Under the pieces are notes generated by a model, which searched no databases, was not told the DNA's origin, and worked only from the letters and a program-made list of their open reading frames with translations. A stretch of DNA of 64,000 nt from Ruminococcus sp. (lineage in GTDB: Bacteria > Bacillota > Clostridia > Oscillospirales > Ruminococcaceae): assembly GCA_017558505.1 (NCBI GenBank), contig JAFYUM010000006.1:1-64000 (forward strand), in the 5' to 3' direction. Position numbers and translations under genes: made by a program. Below, one piece after another: positions 45,967 through 55,297 of the stretch (position 1 is its first letter; the number at the start of each line of letters is the position of its first letter).

Positions 45967-46029
45967 TGGGAAAATATATGTGAAAATTTTCCCAAAGCTA
46001 TTGCATTTCTTTTTATAATGTAGTATAAT
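45967..46029 (+). promoter_or_regulatory. Promoter and inverted repeat upstream of glycosyltransferase
   Basis: TTGCAT (46001-46006), 17 bases, TATAAT (46024-46029). Just upstream lies TGGGAAAAT (45967-45975) / ATTTTCCCA (45986-45994), a 9-base inverted repeat that could be an operator. The remaining space 45797-45966 is AT-rich with no gene seen. Confidence 0.65.
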
Positions 46030-46065
46030 TAATAGTGTATTTATTTTTTGCAACGGAGGGGTGTT

Positions 46066-47049
46066 ATGAAACTCATTTCTGTGGTTGTACCCTGCTATAA
46101 CGAGCAGGAAGTACTTCCGATGTTTTACGATGAAATAATTAAAGTCAGTGACGCTATGAAAAAAGAACATAACGATATTGACTTTGAATTCCTGTTTATA
46201 AATGACGGCTCAAAAGACAGAACCCTTGAAATATTCCGTGAGCTTGCCGATAAGGACAAGCGTGTGAGATATATTTCCTTTTCCCGTAATTTCGGAAAAG
46301 AATCGGGTATGTATGCAGGTCTTAAAAACTGTAAGGGCGACTTTGTCGTTGTTATGGACGCCGATTTGCAGCATCCGCCTGCTTTTCTGCCGCAGATGTA
46401 CAACTATGTCAAGGACGGCGAGTTTGACTGTGCCACAACACGCAGAGTAAGCCGTACAGGTGAATCCCCTGTGAGGTCATGGTTTGCAAGAAAGTTCTAC
46501 AAGATAATGAACAAGATATCCGATACAGAAATTGTTGACGGTGCACAGGATTTCCGCTTTATGACAAGACAAATGGTTGACGCTATTCTTGATATGTCGG
46601 AATACAACCGTTTCTCAAAAGGTATTTTCAGCTGGGTAGGCTTTAAAACACAGTATATGCCATATGAAAATGTTGAACGTCCTGCCGGTACTTCCTCATG
46701 GTCGTTCTGGGGATTGTTCAGATACTCCCTTGAAGGTATTATGGCGTTTTCAACATTTCCGCTTGCTCTGTCAGTTTTCTGTGGAATTATCAGCCTTATA
46801 ATCGGTTTTATCCTTTTGGTCGTTGGTCTGATTGTTTCGATTGCAACAAATAATTCAGGTTCAGTTTTCTATATCCTTTCCGCAATTTTTGGTGTAGGCG
46901 GGGTACAGCTGGGCTGTATCGGAATTATGGGACAGTATCTTGCAAAGACTTACCTTGAAGTCAAGAAGCGTCCTATATATATAACAGGCGAAACTGATGA
47001 GGATTACCGCAGCAGAAAAAACTCTGCCGAAGTAAAGAGTAATGAATAA
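46066..47049 (+). CDS. Family 2 glycosyltransferase, DPM1/GtrB type
   Basis: 327 residues. The GT-A domain opens with ISVVVPCYNEQEVLP, has FINDGSKDRTLEI, the metal motif VVMDADLQHPP and DGAQDFRFMTRQM; two C-terminal membrane helices (about 225-300) follow. Such enzymes load a sugar on undecaprenyl or dolichyl phosphate for later transfer. ATG 46066 with GGAGGG. Overlaps the next gene by 8 bases. Confidence 0.93.
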   Translation: MKLISVVVPCYNEQEVLPMFYDEIIKVSDAMKKEHNDIDFEFLFINDGSKDRTLEIFRELADKDKRVRYISFSRNFGKESGMYAGLKNCKGDFVVVMDADLQHPPAFLPQMYNYVKDGEFDCATTRRVSRTGESPVRSWFARKFYKIMNKISDTEIVDGAQDFRFMTRQMVDAILDMSEYNRFSKGIFSWVGFKTQYMPYENVERPAGTSSWSFWGLFRYSLEGIMAFSTFPLALSVFCGIISLIIGFILLVVGLIVSIATNNSGSVFYILSAIFGVGGVQLGCIGIMGQYLAKTYLEVKKRPIYITGETDEDYRSRKNSAEVKSNE

Positions 47050-48082
47050 CCGGACAAAGCTTATTGTATCACTGCTTTTCATCGTTCTTATAATTCTTGC
47101 TGTGGCGATTACGAGATTTTATCTCAACGGCGACAATAACCCTGATATAAACGGCGGAAATGCAGACTCAGAAAAAATAATAGCTGTCAATGAACAGGGA
47201 TTTTCCATATTTTCCGATGCGAACGGTTTATACGGTGTTTCGGAGTCGGGGCGTATCCTTGCTGCCTCCGAGTGGAACAGCCTTGAATTTGCTGGGGAGA
47301 ATGTCTGTATCGCTTCAAAGAAAACAAGCGACGGTCTGAAATACGGCTGCATTGACTTTGACGGAAATATTACAGTTCCTCTCATTTACAGCGGAATTGA
47401 GAAAAAAATAGCTGCAGAGAAGGATTTTTACTGTGCTTCGGTAAAAGATGACAGCAATATTGTTTTATATGACGGCAATTTTGTTCCTTGCTTCAGTAAT
47501 GTCTGGAACAGCTGTACTTTCAGCGGAAATGAGATACGTCTTGTGGATGAATCAGGCAGCTACAGTTATGAAGTGAGTGAAAGCGGACTCTTTTTCAGAA
47601 GTGCCAATCTTTTGGGAGAAATAGCAGATAAGCCTTATGAGCTCAACATTTACAGCCGTGTTCTTCTTTCAAAGCTTACACCTGTTATGATTGAGAAAAT
47701 GGTGAGGTTTACAGACAGCTATATCTCATATGCCGTAAATGATGATAACGCTTTCATGAATGAACCGGGAGTTGATCTGTGGCAGTTTAAAAAGCTTTTT
47801 CAAAACTCCAAAGAAGTTTCACGTACGGAGCTTGAAGCTATTCCCGAAATCCATATTTACAACGTAGGCTCTGAGGATGGAATATCTGTTTTTGATGTTT
47901 CAGTTTCAGCCGATGTAAAAATATCATATGCCACGGAAGAAGATGTGCCGCAGACAATGGATACAACCGTCAAGGCAGCTGTAAGATTCCGTGGGAATTA
48001 CGAGACAGATCTGGAGGCTGTATCAGGTTCCTTTGAGCCGCAGTCTCCTGAATATCCGCAGGAGGAAACAATTGCGGAATAA
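47042..48082 (+). CDS. Membrane-anchored protein of unknown function, WG-repeat-like
   Basis: 346 residues: one N-terminal membrane helix (IVSLLFIVLIILAVAIT), then an extracellular part. The first half has short repeats of the form GLYGVSESGRI and LKYGCIDFDGNITVPLIYSGI that resemble WG beta-strand repeats. The second half is unrecognised and ends in a Pro/Glu tail. Translationally coupled to the glycosyltransferase, so it may be its product's acceptor or accessory (inference). Confidence 0.6.
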   Translation: MNNRTKLIVSLLFIVLIILAVAITRFYLNGDNNPDINGGNADSEKIIAVNEQGFSIFSDANGLYGVSESGRILAASEWNSLEFAGENVCIASKKTSDGLKYGCIDFDGNITVPLIYSGIEKKIAAEKDFYCASVKDDSNIVLYDGNFVPCFSNVWNSCTFSGNEIRLVDESGSYSYEVSESGLFFRSANLLGEIADKPYELNIYSRVLLSKLTPVMIEKMVRFTDSYISYAVNDDNAFMNEPGVDLWQFKKLFQNSKEVSRTELEAIPEIHIYNVGSEDGISVFDVSVSADVKISYATEEDVPQTMDTTVKAAVRFRGNYETDLEAVSGSFEPQSPEYPQEETIAE

Positions 48083-48170
48083 AGGCAGCACCGTACAAAT
48101 CCTTTGCGATGCCGCCCGAGGGATTCTCTGAATGGGATTCCTAAATTTATCAGAATGGAGAATAGATATT

Positions 48171-48686
48171 ATGTCTAAAAAAGTTGCAGTTATCATGGGC
48201 AGCGACAGTGATTTTCCTGTTGTGAAGTCAGCTCTTACAGAGCTGAAAAAATACGGCGTTGAGTTTGAGTGCCGTGTTATGAGTGCACACCGCACACCTG
48301 CCGAGGCTTGCGAATTTGCTTCAAATGCAAAGGCAAACGGCTTTGGAGCTATTATCTGTGCCGCAGGTATGGCTGCTCATCTTGCAGGTGTTGTTGCAGG
48401 TCACACAACACTTCCCGTTATCGGTATTCCGATGAAGTCGGCAGCTCTTGAGGGTATGGATGCACTTCTCGCTACAGTTATGATGCCTCCCGGAGTACCT
48501 GTTGCAACTGTTGGTATCAACTGTGCTAAAAATGCGGCAGTTCTCGCAGTTCAGATGCTTGCAATTTCCGATGAGGCACTTGCTGAAAAGCTTGCCGCAG
48601 AGAAAAAGGCTATGGCTGATGGCGTTATTGCCAAGGATAAGGCTCTGCAGACTGAAATTGACAATATAATCAAGGGTGATTGCTGA
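48171..48686 (+). CDS. purE: N5-carboxyaminoimidazole ribonucleotide mutase
   Basis: 171 residues, class I PurE: IMGSDSDFPVVKSA, VMSAHRTPAEACEFA, AGMAAHLAGVVAGHTTLPVIGIP. Converts N5-CAIR to CAIR in purine synthesis. ATG 48171 with TGGAG upstream; the frame opens earlier without support. First purine gene here; no purine riboswitch was recognised in the 88 bases before it. The stop overlaps purF. Confidence 0.96.
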   Translation: MSKKVAVIMGSDSDFPVVKSALTELKKYGVEFECRVMSAHRTPAEACEFASNAKANGFGAIICAAGMAAHLAGVVAGHTTLPVIGIPMKSAALEGMDALLATVMMPPGVPVATVGINCAKNAAVLAVQMLAISDEALAEKLAAEKKAMADGVIAKDKALQTEIDNIIKGDC

Positions 48687-50110
48687 TGGGTGGATTTTTT
48701 GGTGCAGCTTCTAAAAACGACTGCGTAACCGATGTTTTCTTCGGTACGGATTATCATTCACATCTCGGTACACGCCGTGGCGGTATGACTGTTTATTCAG
48801 AGGATAACGGATTTCAGCGTGCAATTCACAGCATTGAAAACTCACCTTTCAGAACAAAGTTCGAGGATGATGTTGTAAATATGAGGGGAAAGCTTTGTAT
48901 CGGCTGTATCAGCGATACAGACCCCCAGCCCATTATGGTTCGTTCAAAGCTTGGACTTTATGCTATATGTTCCGTCGGTGTTATCAGAAATTCCGAGGAG
49001 CTTACAGAGGAGCTTTTGCAGAACGGCTGTGCAAACTTTGAAACAATGAGCAGCGGAAATATCAATTCAGGTGACCTTATTGGTGCACTTATCGCACAGA
49101 AGGACAACTTTGTTGACGGTATCCGCTATGCACAGGAAAAAATCGAGGGAACAATTTCCCTTATCATACTTACAAAGGATTGCATTATAGCTGCCCGTGA
49201 CAAGTACGGCAGACTTCCTGTTGTAATTGGCAAGAGGTGGGACGGCTACTGTCTTTCTACAGAGTCTTTCGCTTCACAGAAGCTGGGCTATGAAACATAT
49301 AAGGAGCTTGTTGCAGGCGAAATTATCAGAATGACTGCCGACGGCGTTGAAACTATTGCCGAGGGCGATCCTTCACAGATGAAGATGTGTACCTTCTTCT
49401 GGACCTATTACGGCTACCCTACAGCTTGCTATGAAGGTGTTAACGTAGAGGTGATGCGTACACGAAACGGCGAGATTATGGCGGAAAATGATATGAAATC
49501 AGGCAGACTTCCCGATGTTGATTATATCTGCGGAGTTCCCGATTCAGGTACTCCCCATGCTATAGGTTATGCCAATAAAAGCGGCATACCCTTTGCCCGT
49601 CCCTTTATCAAATATACTCCTACATGGCCGAGAAGCTTTATGCCCTCAAGCCAGAGTATGAGAAATAAAGTCGCAAAAATGAAGCTTATTCCTGTTCACG
49701 AGCTTATCGAGGGTAAAAAACTTCTTTTTGTTGACGACAGTATCGTAAGAGGTACACAGATGCGTGAAACAGTTGAATTCCTTTACGACAACGGTGCAAA
49801 GGAAGTTCATATGCGTTCAGCCTGTCCGCCTATTATGTACAGCTGTAAGTATTTGAACTTCTCCAGAAGTCATTCCGAGCTTGAGCTTATCGCACGTCAG
49901 ATAATCCACGAGTTCGAGGGCGAGGAGGGCGTTAAGTATCTTGCAGAATACAGCGATTCATCAACCGTGAGAGGCGGAAAGCTCCGTGACGAGATATGCC
50001 GCAGACTAAAGCTTACATCTCTCGAATTTCAGACGCTCCCGGGCAAGATAAATGCTGTGGGACTTCCCGAATGTAACCTTTGCACTTACTGCTGGAGCGG
50101 TAAGGAATAA
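48686..50110 (+). CDS. PurF-like amidophosphoribosyltransferase lacking the N-terminal cysteine
   Basis: 474 residues. The C-terminal phosphoribosyltransferase half is intact (CGVPDSGTPHAIGYA; PRPP loop LLFVDDSIVRGTQMRETV), as is a late CNLCTYCW cysteine cluster. The N-terminal Ntn-glutaminase half starts MGGFFGAASKND: where PurF has Cys-Gly-(V/I)-(F/V)-Gly, this has Gly-Gly-Phe-Phe-Gly, so the nucleophile Cys1 is missing. By eye the Arg and Asn of the glutamine site (HNG motif) also differ (SVG in ICSVGVIRN). It may use ammonia or another amidotransferase, or be a paralogue with a different role. ATG 48686 overlaps the purE stop (TGATG). Confidence 0.88.
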   Translation: MGGFFGAASKNDCVTDVFFGTDYHSHLGTRRGGMTVYSEDNGFQRAIHSIENSPFRTKFEDDVVNMRGKLCIGCISDTDPQPIMVRSKLGLYAICSVGVIRNSEELTEELLQNGCANFETMSSGNINSGDLIGALIAQKDNFVDGIRYAQEKIEGTISLIILTKDCIIAARDKYGRLPVVIGKRWDGYCLSTESFASQKLGYETYKELVAGEIIRMTADGVETIAEGDPSQMKMCTFFWTYYGYPTACYEGVNVEVMRTRNGEIMAENDMKSGRLPDVDYICGVPDSGTPHAIGYANKSGIPFARPFIKYTPTWPRSFMPSSQSMRNKVAKMKLIPVHELIEGKKLLFVDDSIVRGTQMRETVEFLYDNGAKEVHMRSACPPIMYSCKYLNFSRSHSELELIARQIIHEFEGEEGVKYLAEYSDSSTVRGGKLRDEICRRLKLTSLEFQTLPGKINAVGLPECNLCTYCWSGKE

Positions 50111-50132
50111 TATATAACTGGAGGATTATTTT

Positions 50133-51170
50133 ATGAATAACAGTTTTTCCGAAAGCTACAAGAAGGCAGGCGTTGACGTAACTGCCGGTTACAAGGCTGT
50201 TGAGCTTATGAAACAGCACATTGCAAGAACAACTCTCCCTGGCTGTATTTCAGGAATAGGCGGCTTCGGCGGTCTTTTCGAGCTTGATATGACAGGTATT
50301 TCCAAACCCGTACTCGTATCAGGTACAGACGGTGTTGGTACAAAAATCAAGATTGCATTTATTATGGACAAGCACGACACAGTTGGTATTGACTGTGTTG
50401 CTATGTGTGTAAACGATATTATCTGCTGTGGTGCAAAGCCCCAGTTTTTCCTTGATTATATCGCTTGCGGAAAGAACATTCCCGAGAAGATTGCTGAAAT
50501 CGTATCAGGTGTTGCAGAGGGCTGTGTACAGGCAGGCTGTGCACTTGTCGGCGGCGAAACAGCAGAGCATCCCGGCCTTATGCCCGAGGAAGAATACGAC
50601 CTCGCAGGTTTCTCTGTAGGTATCGTTGATAAGGATAAGATCCTCCGTCCCGATACACAGAAGGCAGGCGATGTTCTCATTGCTATCAAGTCCAGCGGTG
50701 TACACTCCAACGGTTTCTCTCTGGTAAGACGTGTATTTGACGTAAACGAGCAGAACCTTGCTATGCACTTTGACGATTTAGGTGCAACACTGGGCGAAAC
50801 TCTCCTTACACCTACACGTATTTACGTTAAGGCAATTATGAATCTTATTGAAACAGTTAATGTCAAGTCCGTTTCCCACATCACAGGCGGCGGCTTCTAT
50901 GAAAATATTCCACGTTCACTTCCAAAGAATCTTGCGGCAAAGATTGAGCGTAACGCAGTACAGGTTCTTCCTATCTTCGATCTTATTGCAAGAAGCGGAA
51001 ATATTCCTGAGCGTGATATGTTCAACACATTCAATATGGGTGTTGGTATGATTGCCTGCGTTGATAAGAACGACGCAGATAAGGCAATTGCAGCTCTTAA
51101 GGCAGCAGGCGAGGATGCTTATGTTCTCGGCGAGCTTGTTGAATCCACAGAGGGCGTAATTATTTGTTAA
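50133..51170 (+). CDS. purM: Phosphoribosylformylglycinamidine cyclo-ligase (AIR synthetase)
   Basis: 345 residues, full length: [68 protein letters not shown]-dependent ring closure of FGAM to AIR. Good GGAGG site. Confidence 0.97.
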   Translation: MNNSFSESYKKAGVDVTAGYKAVELMKQHIARTTLPGCISGIGGFGGLFELDMTGISKPVLVSGTDGVGTKIKIAFIMDKHDTVGIDCVAMCVNDIICCGAKPQFFLDYIACGKNIPEKIAEIVSGVAEGCVQAGCALVGGETAEHPGLMPEEEYDLAGFSVGIVDKDKILRPDTQKAGDVLIAIKSSGVHSNGFSLVRRVFDVNEQNLAMHFDDLGATLGETLLTPTRIYVKAIMNLIETVNVKSVSHITGGGFYENIPRSLPKNLAAKIERNAVQVLPIFDLIARSGNIPERDMFNTFNMGVGMIACVDKNDADKAIAALKAAGEDAYVLGELVESTEGVIIC

Positions 51171-51205
51171 TAAGCTAATCCAAAAAAAGATTGGAGTGCA
51201 GGCAT

Positions 51206-52090
51206 ATGAAAAGATTTCTGACAGCATCCGCAGCGGCAGTTGTGACGGCTATAGGCATTTCTTCTGTGCCTGCATTTTCAGCAGGTGTCCCCATGGATTT
51301 CACAGGTGATGAGCGTGTGGATGTCTTTGATTTTATATGTGCAAGAGAAAGCGGACTTGAAGTCGAAAAACTACAGCTTATGGCGGATTTTCTGCTTGGT
51401 GTGGGTGACGGCTACAAGGATGAAGATGTGGGAGATATCCCCAATGATTTCACCATTGACGAAAGCTGTATTCTTGAACCAAAGGGCACGATACATACAG
51501 GTGATGGTACATATTACGGCGGCGGATATGTGGGCGGCTGTGCAATGCTTGATCCCGTTTCCACTGATTACTGGATAGTTGCAATGAATCTTGCCGACTA
51601 TAATGACGGGCAGCTTGCAGGTGCATATCTTGAAGTTACAGGTGAGCTTGGCACTATAAATATGCTTGTTACCGATTTGCTTCCCGAAGGAAAAAAAGGT
51701 GATCTTGATCTGTATGTTGACGCTTTTCCTCTCATTGCACCAAAGGAAAAGGGCAGAGTTCCTGTTTCATGGAAGATAATTCCCCTTGATACAGCGGAAA
51801 ATGCACCCGTGTGCTATAAATGGAAAGAGGGTACAACTGAATGGTGGTGCGGAGTTCAGGTGCGTAATCACCGCTATCCCATTACAAAGCTTGAATATCT
51901 CGATGAAAATGGTGAATTTGTAGAAATACAACGTCGCCCATACAATTATTTTGAGTCTATGGAAATGGGAAAAGGTCCTTTTACATTCAGAATTACTGAT
52001 ATTTACGGACAGGTGATAATTGACGAAAACATTCCGCTTTCTACCGATGATACGGAAATAATACAGGGACACGTTCAGTTTCCCAGGTAA
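51206..52090 (+). CDS. Secreted bacterial expansin with a dockerin-like N-terminal loop
   Basis: 294 residues. Signal peptide (to about residue 26, AFS-AG), then one dockerin-type calcium loop (DFTGDERVDVFDFICARESG, 31-50) and a helix (KLQLMADFLLG). From about 93 it matches the two-domain expansin EXLX1/YoaJ fold: domain 1 with GDGTYYGGGYVGGCAMLDP and the essential acidic pair in VTDLLPEGKKGDLDLY (Asp157, Asp168); domain 2 with the aromatic cellulose-binding surface EWWCGVQVRNHRYP (Trp213, Trp214) and Tyr246; ends GHVQFPR, as EXLX1 ends GHVQFPE. It loosens cellulose without hydrolysis. It sits oddly inside a purine cluster. ATG 51206 follows TTGGAG. Confidence 0.92.
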   Translation: MKRFLTASAAAVVTAIGISSVPAFSAGVPMDFTGDERVDVFDFICARESGLEVEKLQLMADFLLGVGDGYKDEDVGDIPNDFTIDESCILEPKGTIHTGDGTYYGGGYVGGCAMLDPVSTDYWIVAMNLADYNDGQLAGAYLEVTGELGTINMLVTDLLPEGKKGDLDLYVDAFPLIAPKEKGRVPVSWKIIPLDTAENAPVCYKWKEGTTEWWCGVQVRNHRYPITKLEYLDENGEFVEIQRRPYNYFESMEMGKGPFTFRITDIYGQVIIDENIPLSTDDTEIIQGHVQFPR

Positions 52091-52100
52091 GGAGCAGCTA

Positions 52101-52577
52101 ATGAAAGTTGAAAAAGCCGATTATGCATGGGCGGTATTATCGTTCATAGCCGTGGGAGTTACATATCATTTCGGTTATCTCCTTTATGGCTTGCTTGGGA
52201 TATACGCAGCAATGGTGATACTTTTCATGTATCATATCAGGAAAATAAATAAACGCATTGAAAATACAGAAGCCGCATATGGTGAAATTACGGGGTATTA
52301 TACTGAAAAGACAGTTAAAGAATATTATTATCCCGTGGTTGAGTATGAAACAGCTGAAAATGAGCTTATCAGTGCCGTTTATGCTTATCCCGACAATAAG
52401 AAAAGATATGAAATAGGTGACAAAGAGCTTATAAGATATACTCCTGATGATTCCATGTTCTTTTACTTTGAAAGCCGTGAAAATGAGCTTACTGAAATAT
52501 ACTACAGAAGTATAATAGCAGGCGGCGTGGCTGCGGCAGTTGTTGCTATAATTATCATTGTTTACAATTTAATATAA
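52101..52577 (+). CDS. DUF3592-like membrane protein
   Basis: 158 residues: two hydrophobic helices near the N-terminus (WAVLSFIAVGVTYHFGYLL; LGIYAAMVILFMYHI), a soluble beta-rich part (AYGEITGYYTEKTVKEYYYP ... YEIGDKELIRYTPDD) and a C-terminal helix. This layout fits DUF3592 proteins; no function is known. It follows the expansin by 10 bases. Confidence 0.6.
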   Translation: MKVEKADYAWAVLSFIAVGVTYHFGYLLYGLLGIYAAMVILFMYHIRKINKRIENTEAAYGEITGYYTEKTVKEYYYPVVEYETAENELISAVYAYPDNKKRYEIGDKELIRYTPDDSMFFYFESRENELTEIYYRSIIAGGVAAAVVAIIIIVYNLI

Positions 52578-52589
52578 GGAGAGATACCG

Positions 52590-53216
52590 ATGAAAAATAT
52601 AGTTGTTCTCGTTTCGGGCGGCGGTACGAATTTACAGGCGCTTATTGACGCTGAAAAGGCTGGAGATATACTCGGTGGTAAGATTACCTGTGTGATATCT
52701 TCAAATTCTTCCGCATATGCTCTCGAAAGAGCGAGAAATAACGGTATATCCACAAGAATAATCCCAAGAAAGGATTATTCCGACTCAAAGGCATACAGTA
52801 TGGCGGTTCTCAATGCTCTCGACGAGGAGCAGGCAGACCTTGTTGTACTGGCAGGCTTTATGACAATTCTTGACGAGTGTGTTACAAGCAGGTATGCTTA
52901 TAAAATAATCAACGTCCACCCTGCACTTATTCCCTCATTCTGCGGAGAGGGCTATTACGGACTTAAAGTTCACGAGGCAGCCCTCAGCTACGGAGTAAAG
53001 GTAAGCGGTGCAACAATACATTTTGTCAATGAAGAAGCAGACGCAGGAGCAATTATTCTTCAGGGCGTTGTAGCTGTTGAAAAGGACGATACACCCGAAG
53101 TTCTCCAGAAGCGTATTATGGAGAATGTGGAGTGGAAGCTTCTTCCGAAGGCTGTTTCACTTTTCTGTCAGGATAAGATTGAAATTATCGACGGCAAGGC
53201 GTATGTAAAGGAGTAA
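52590..53216 (+). CDS. purN: Phosphoribosylglycinamide formyltransferase
   Basis: 208 residues: VLVSGGGTNLQALIDAE, LVVLAGFMTIL, the catalytic INVHPALIPSFCGEGYYGLKVHEA block, and GATIHFVNEEADAGAII. Uses 10-formyl-THF. Start ATG 52590 with AAGGAGAG. Confidence 0.97.
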   Translation: MKNIVVLVSGGGTNLQALIDAEKAGDILGGKITCVISSNSSAYALERARNNGISTRIIPRKDYSDSKAYSMAVLNALDEEQADLVVLAGFMTILDECVTSRYAYKIINVHPALIPSFCGEGYYGLKVHEAALSYGVKVSGATIHFVNEEADAGAIILQGVVAVEKDDTPEVLQKRIMENVEWKLLPKAVSLFCQDKIEIIDGKAYVKE

Positions 53217-53220
53217 GCTT

Positions 53221-53781
53221 GTGAAGCTTTCGGTTATTACAGAAAATCAACGTATACAGAAGCTTTTTTTAAGCTTTATGATGTATGCCTTTCTCGGCTG
53301 GTTTTATGAGGTTTTCCTCGAAGTAGTTGTTTACCGCTGGGGATATTCCGACAGAGGAATACTTTTTGGTCCGTATTGCCCTGTATATGGAGTGGGAGCC
53401 GTATTTTTTCTCGGTGCTTTCCGACCTCTTATGAAAAAAATAGAGTCCTTGTGGCTTCGCTGTGCAAAACCCTTTCTGATGTTTCTGGGTTGTATGATAA
53501 TAGCAACGGCAGTTGAACTGGGTACCAGTTATTTGCTGGAATATCTCACAGGTGCATGGCCGTGGCAGACATATGCGGATTACAAAATAAACTTTCAGGC
53601 GAGAATTGCACTCAGCCCGTCAATACGTTTCGGATTGGGCGGCTTGCTGTTTCTTTACATAGTTCAGCCATTCTATGACTGGCTGCTTGCAAAGCCAAAG
53701 AAGAAAACGCTGAATATAATTACAGCGTGTGTTGCATTAATAGTCCTTGTGGACTGTATATACACATTTTTTATTAAGTGA
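53221..53781 (+). CDS. CmpB-type putative ABC transporter permease-like membrane protein
   Basis: 186 residues, five or so membrane helices. The N-terminal pattern MMYAFLGWFYEVFLEVVVYR and RGILFGPYCPVYGVGAVFF is that of PF06541 (annotated as putative ABC-transporter type IV/CmpB). GTG start 4 bases after purN. No ATPase partner is nearby, so transport is uncertain. Confidence 0.8.
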   Translation: MKLSVITENQRIQKLFLSFMMYAFLGWFYEVFLEVVVYRWGYSDRGILFGPYCPVYGVGAVFFLGAFRPLMKKIESLWLRCAKPFLMFLGCMIIATAVELGTSYLLEYLTGAWPWQTYADYKINFQARIALSPSIRFGLGGLLFLYIVQPFYDWLLAKPKKKTLNIITACVALIVLVDCIYTFFIK

Positions 53782-53794
53782 GGAGTAAATTATT

Positions 53795-54517
53795 ATGATT
53801 AAACTTGATTTAGCAAAGGAATTAAGTTCAAATGCATACCCCGGCAGAGGTATCGTTATCGGTAAGTCTGCTGACGGAAAGAAAGCAGTTATCGCTTATT
53901 TCATTATGGGAAGAAGCGAAAACAGCCGTAACCGAGTATTTATCGAGGACGGCGAGGGAATCCGCACACAGGCTTTTGATCCTTCAAAAATGACTGACCC
54001 ACATCTTATTATATACGCTCCTGTAAGAGTTCTCGGCAATAAGACAATTGTTACAAACGGCGACCAGACAGATACAATCTATGAGCTTATGGATAAGCAG
54101 ATGACTTTTGAGCAGTCACTCCGCACACGTGAGTTTGAGGACGATGCTCCCAACTACACACCTCGTATTTCAGGCATTATCCGCCTTGAAAATGACGGTC
54201 TGAACTATGCTATGTCCATTCTCAAAAGCGATGACGGCAATGCTGACTGCTGTATCAGAAATACTTACGCTTACAGCAGCCCCGAAAACGGCGTAGGCAG
54301 ATTTATCCACACCTATGCACGTGACGAGGAAAACGGCAGACTCCCAAGCTTCGAGGGCGAGCCTAAGAAAGTTGTAATCCCTGACCTTGACATTGACGCA
54401 TTTACAAATCTTGTATGGGAAAATCTTAACGCTGACAACAAGGTTTCACTTTTCACAAGATATATCGACATTGAAACAGGCAAGTACGAAAGCAGAATTG
54501 TCAATAAGAATAAGTAA
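53795..54517 (+). CDS. purO: IMP cyclohydrolase, PurO-like
   Basis: 240 residues: NAYPGRGIVIGKS, AVIAYFIMGRSENSRNRVF and YAPVRVLGNKTIVTNGDQTD match the PurO/IMP cyclohydrolase family first known from archaea. Closes FAICAR to IMP, the last step of the pathway. It is encoded near a purH gene that has only the transformylase domain, so the two together replace the usual fused PurH. The symbol is by family resemblance. Confidence 0.85.
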   Translation: MIKLDLAKELSSNAYPGRGIVIGKSADGKKAVIAYFIMGRSENSRNRVFIEDGEGIRTQAFDPSKMTDPHLIIYAPVRVLGNKTIVTNGDQTDTIYELMDKQMTFEQSLRTREFEDDAPNYTPRISGIIRLENDGLNYAMSILKSDDGNADCCIRNTYAYSSPENGVGRFIHTYARDEENGRLPSFEGEPKKVVIPDLDIDAFTNLVWENLNADNKVSLFTRYIDIETGKYESRIVNKNK

Positions 54518-54550
54518 TGATATTGAATATAGGGATAAAGGGGAGAAGAT

Positions 54551-55144
54551 ATGGCAAAGGCTATACATTGTCCTAATTGCAATGCAGAAATAACATATAA
54601 AGGCTATAATCAGAGAGTTAAATGTGAGTATTGCCGTTCTAATGTTGTTATCAGTATTAACGAAACCCTGATGAATGAAATTTATCAGCAGAACGGAAAT
54701 AGTATTGATAATTTATCGGAACAAGAAATATCACAAATGAAGCGGGAACTGATTTTAAAAGAATATAAAGCAAGAAATAGAAAGTGGATAAAAAAGGTTG
54801 TTATTACTGTGCTTGTTATTTTTCTACTTGCTTTCCTGACTGGATTTTCGTCGATAAATGTTTTTGATGGTACTGCTTCGGGTGCTTTTAGCACAGCTTT
54901 GTTATATATTGTTGCTATTGTTTTCGGGTTAATAAAACCGGTATCACCGCTGAAAAATGCTGTTTCATCTAAAGTTATTGCAGGTATTGTTATTTATATT
55001 ATCACGAATATAGTACTTACTTTAGGATTTTTTGCAGCGGTTGCAGTTAATGATATTATTAATTCCGAGGATCCTGAAAATGGATATACAATAATTATAG
55101 GCAATGGTACATATAAGCTTGATTTTGAGGACGATGAAGAATAA
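54551..55144 (+). CDS. Zinc-ribbon membrane protein of unknown function
   Basis: 197 residues: an N-terminal zinc ribbon (CPNCNAEITYKGYNQRVKCEYC, two CxxC pairs in residues 7-28), a charged helix, then three to four membrane helices (about 78-170) and an acidic tail. More AT-rich than its purine neighbours. Between purO and purH; function unknown. Confidence 0.65.
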   Translation: MAKAIHCPNCNAEITYKGYNQRVKCEYCRSNVVISINETLMNEIYQQNGNSIDNLSEQEISQMKRELILKEYKARNRKWIKKVVITVLVIFLLAFLTGFSSINVFDGTASGAFSTALLYIVAIVFGLIKPVSPLKNAVSSKVIAGIVIYIITNIVLTLGFFAAVAVNDIINSEDPENGYTIIIGNGTYKLDFEDDEE

Positions 55145-55297
55145 AAAGCAGATATGTAATTACGCCTCAGGTTCATCCAGGAATAAAATACGTGAAAAAT
55201 TATGCTGTGATGGATTTTTTGGGTGTTTCTACAGTTAAAATCAGCATAAATTGCCAGCGGGTGCTACCCGCTACGAATTATAAAGGAGGACATTATT
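55145..55297 (+). other. Gap before purH with a GC-rich hairpin
   Basis: AGCGGGT (55256-55262) / ACCCGCT (55266-55272) forms a tight hairpin 25 bases before the purH ATG. No T run. The remainder of the gap is AT-rich and unremarkable. Confidence 0.4.

Noticed and set aside
48083..48170. Purine riboswitch before purE
   Set aside because: No conserved aptamer core or terminator could be recognised in the short gap.
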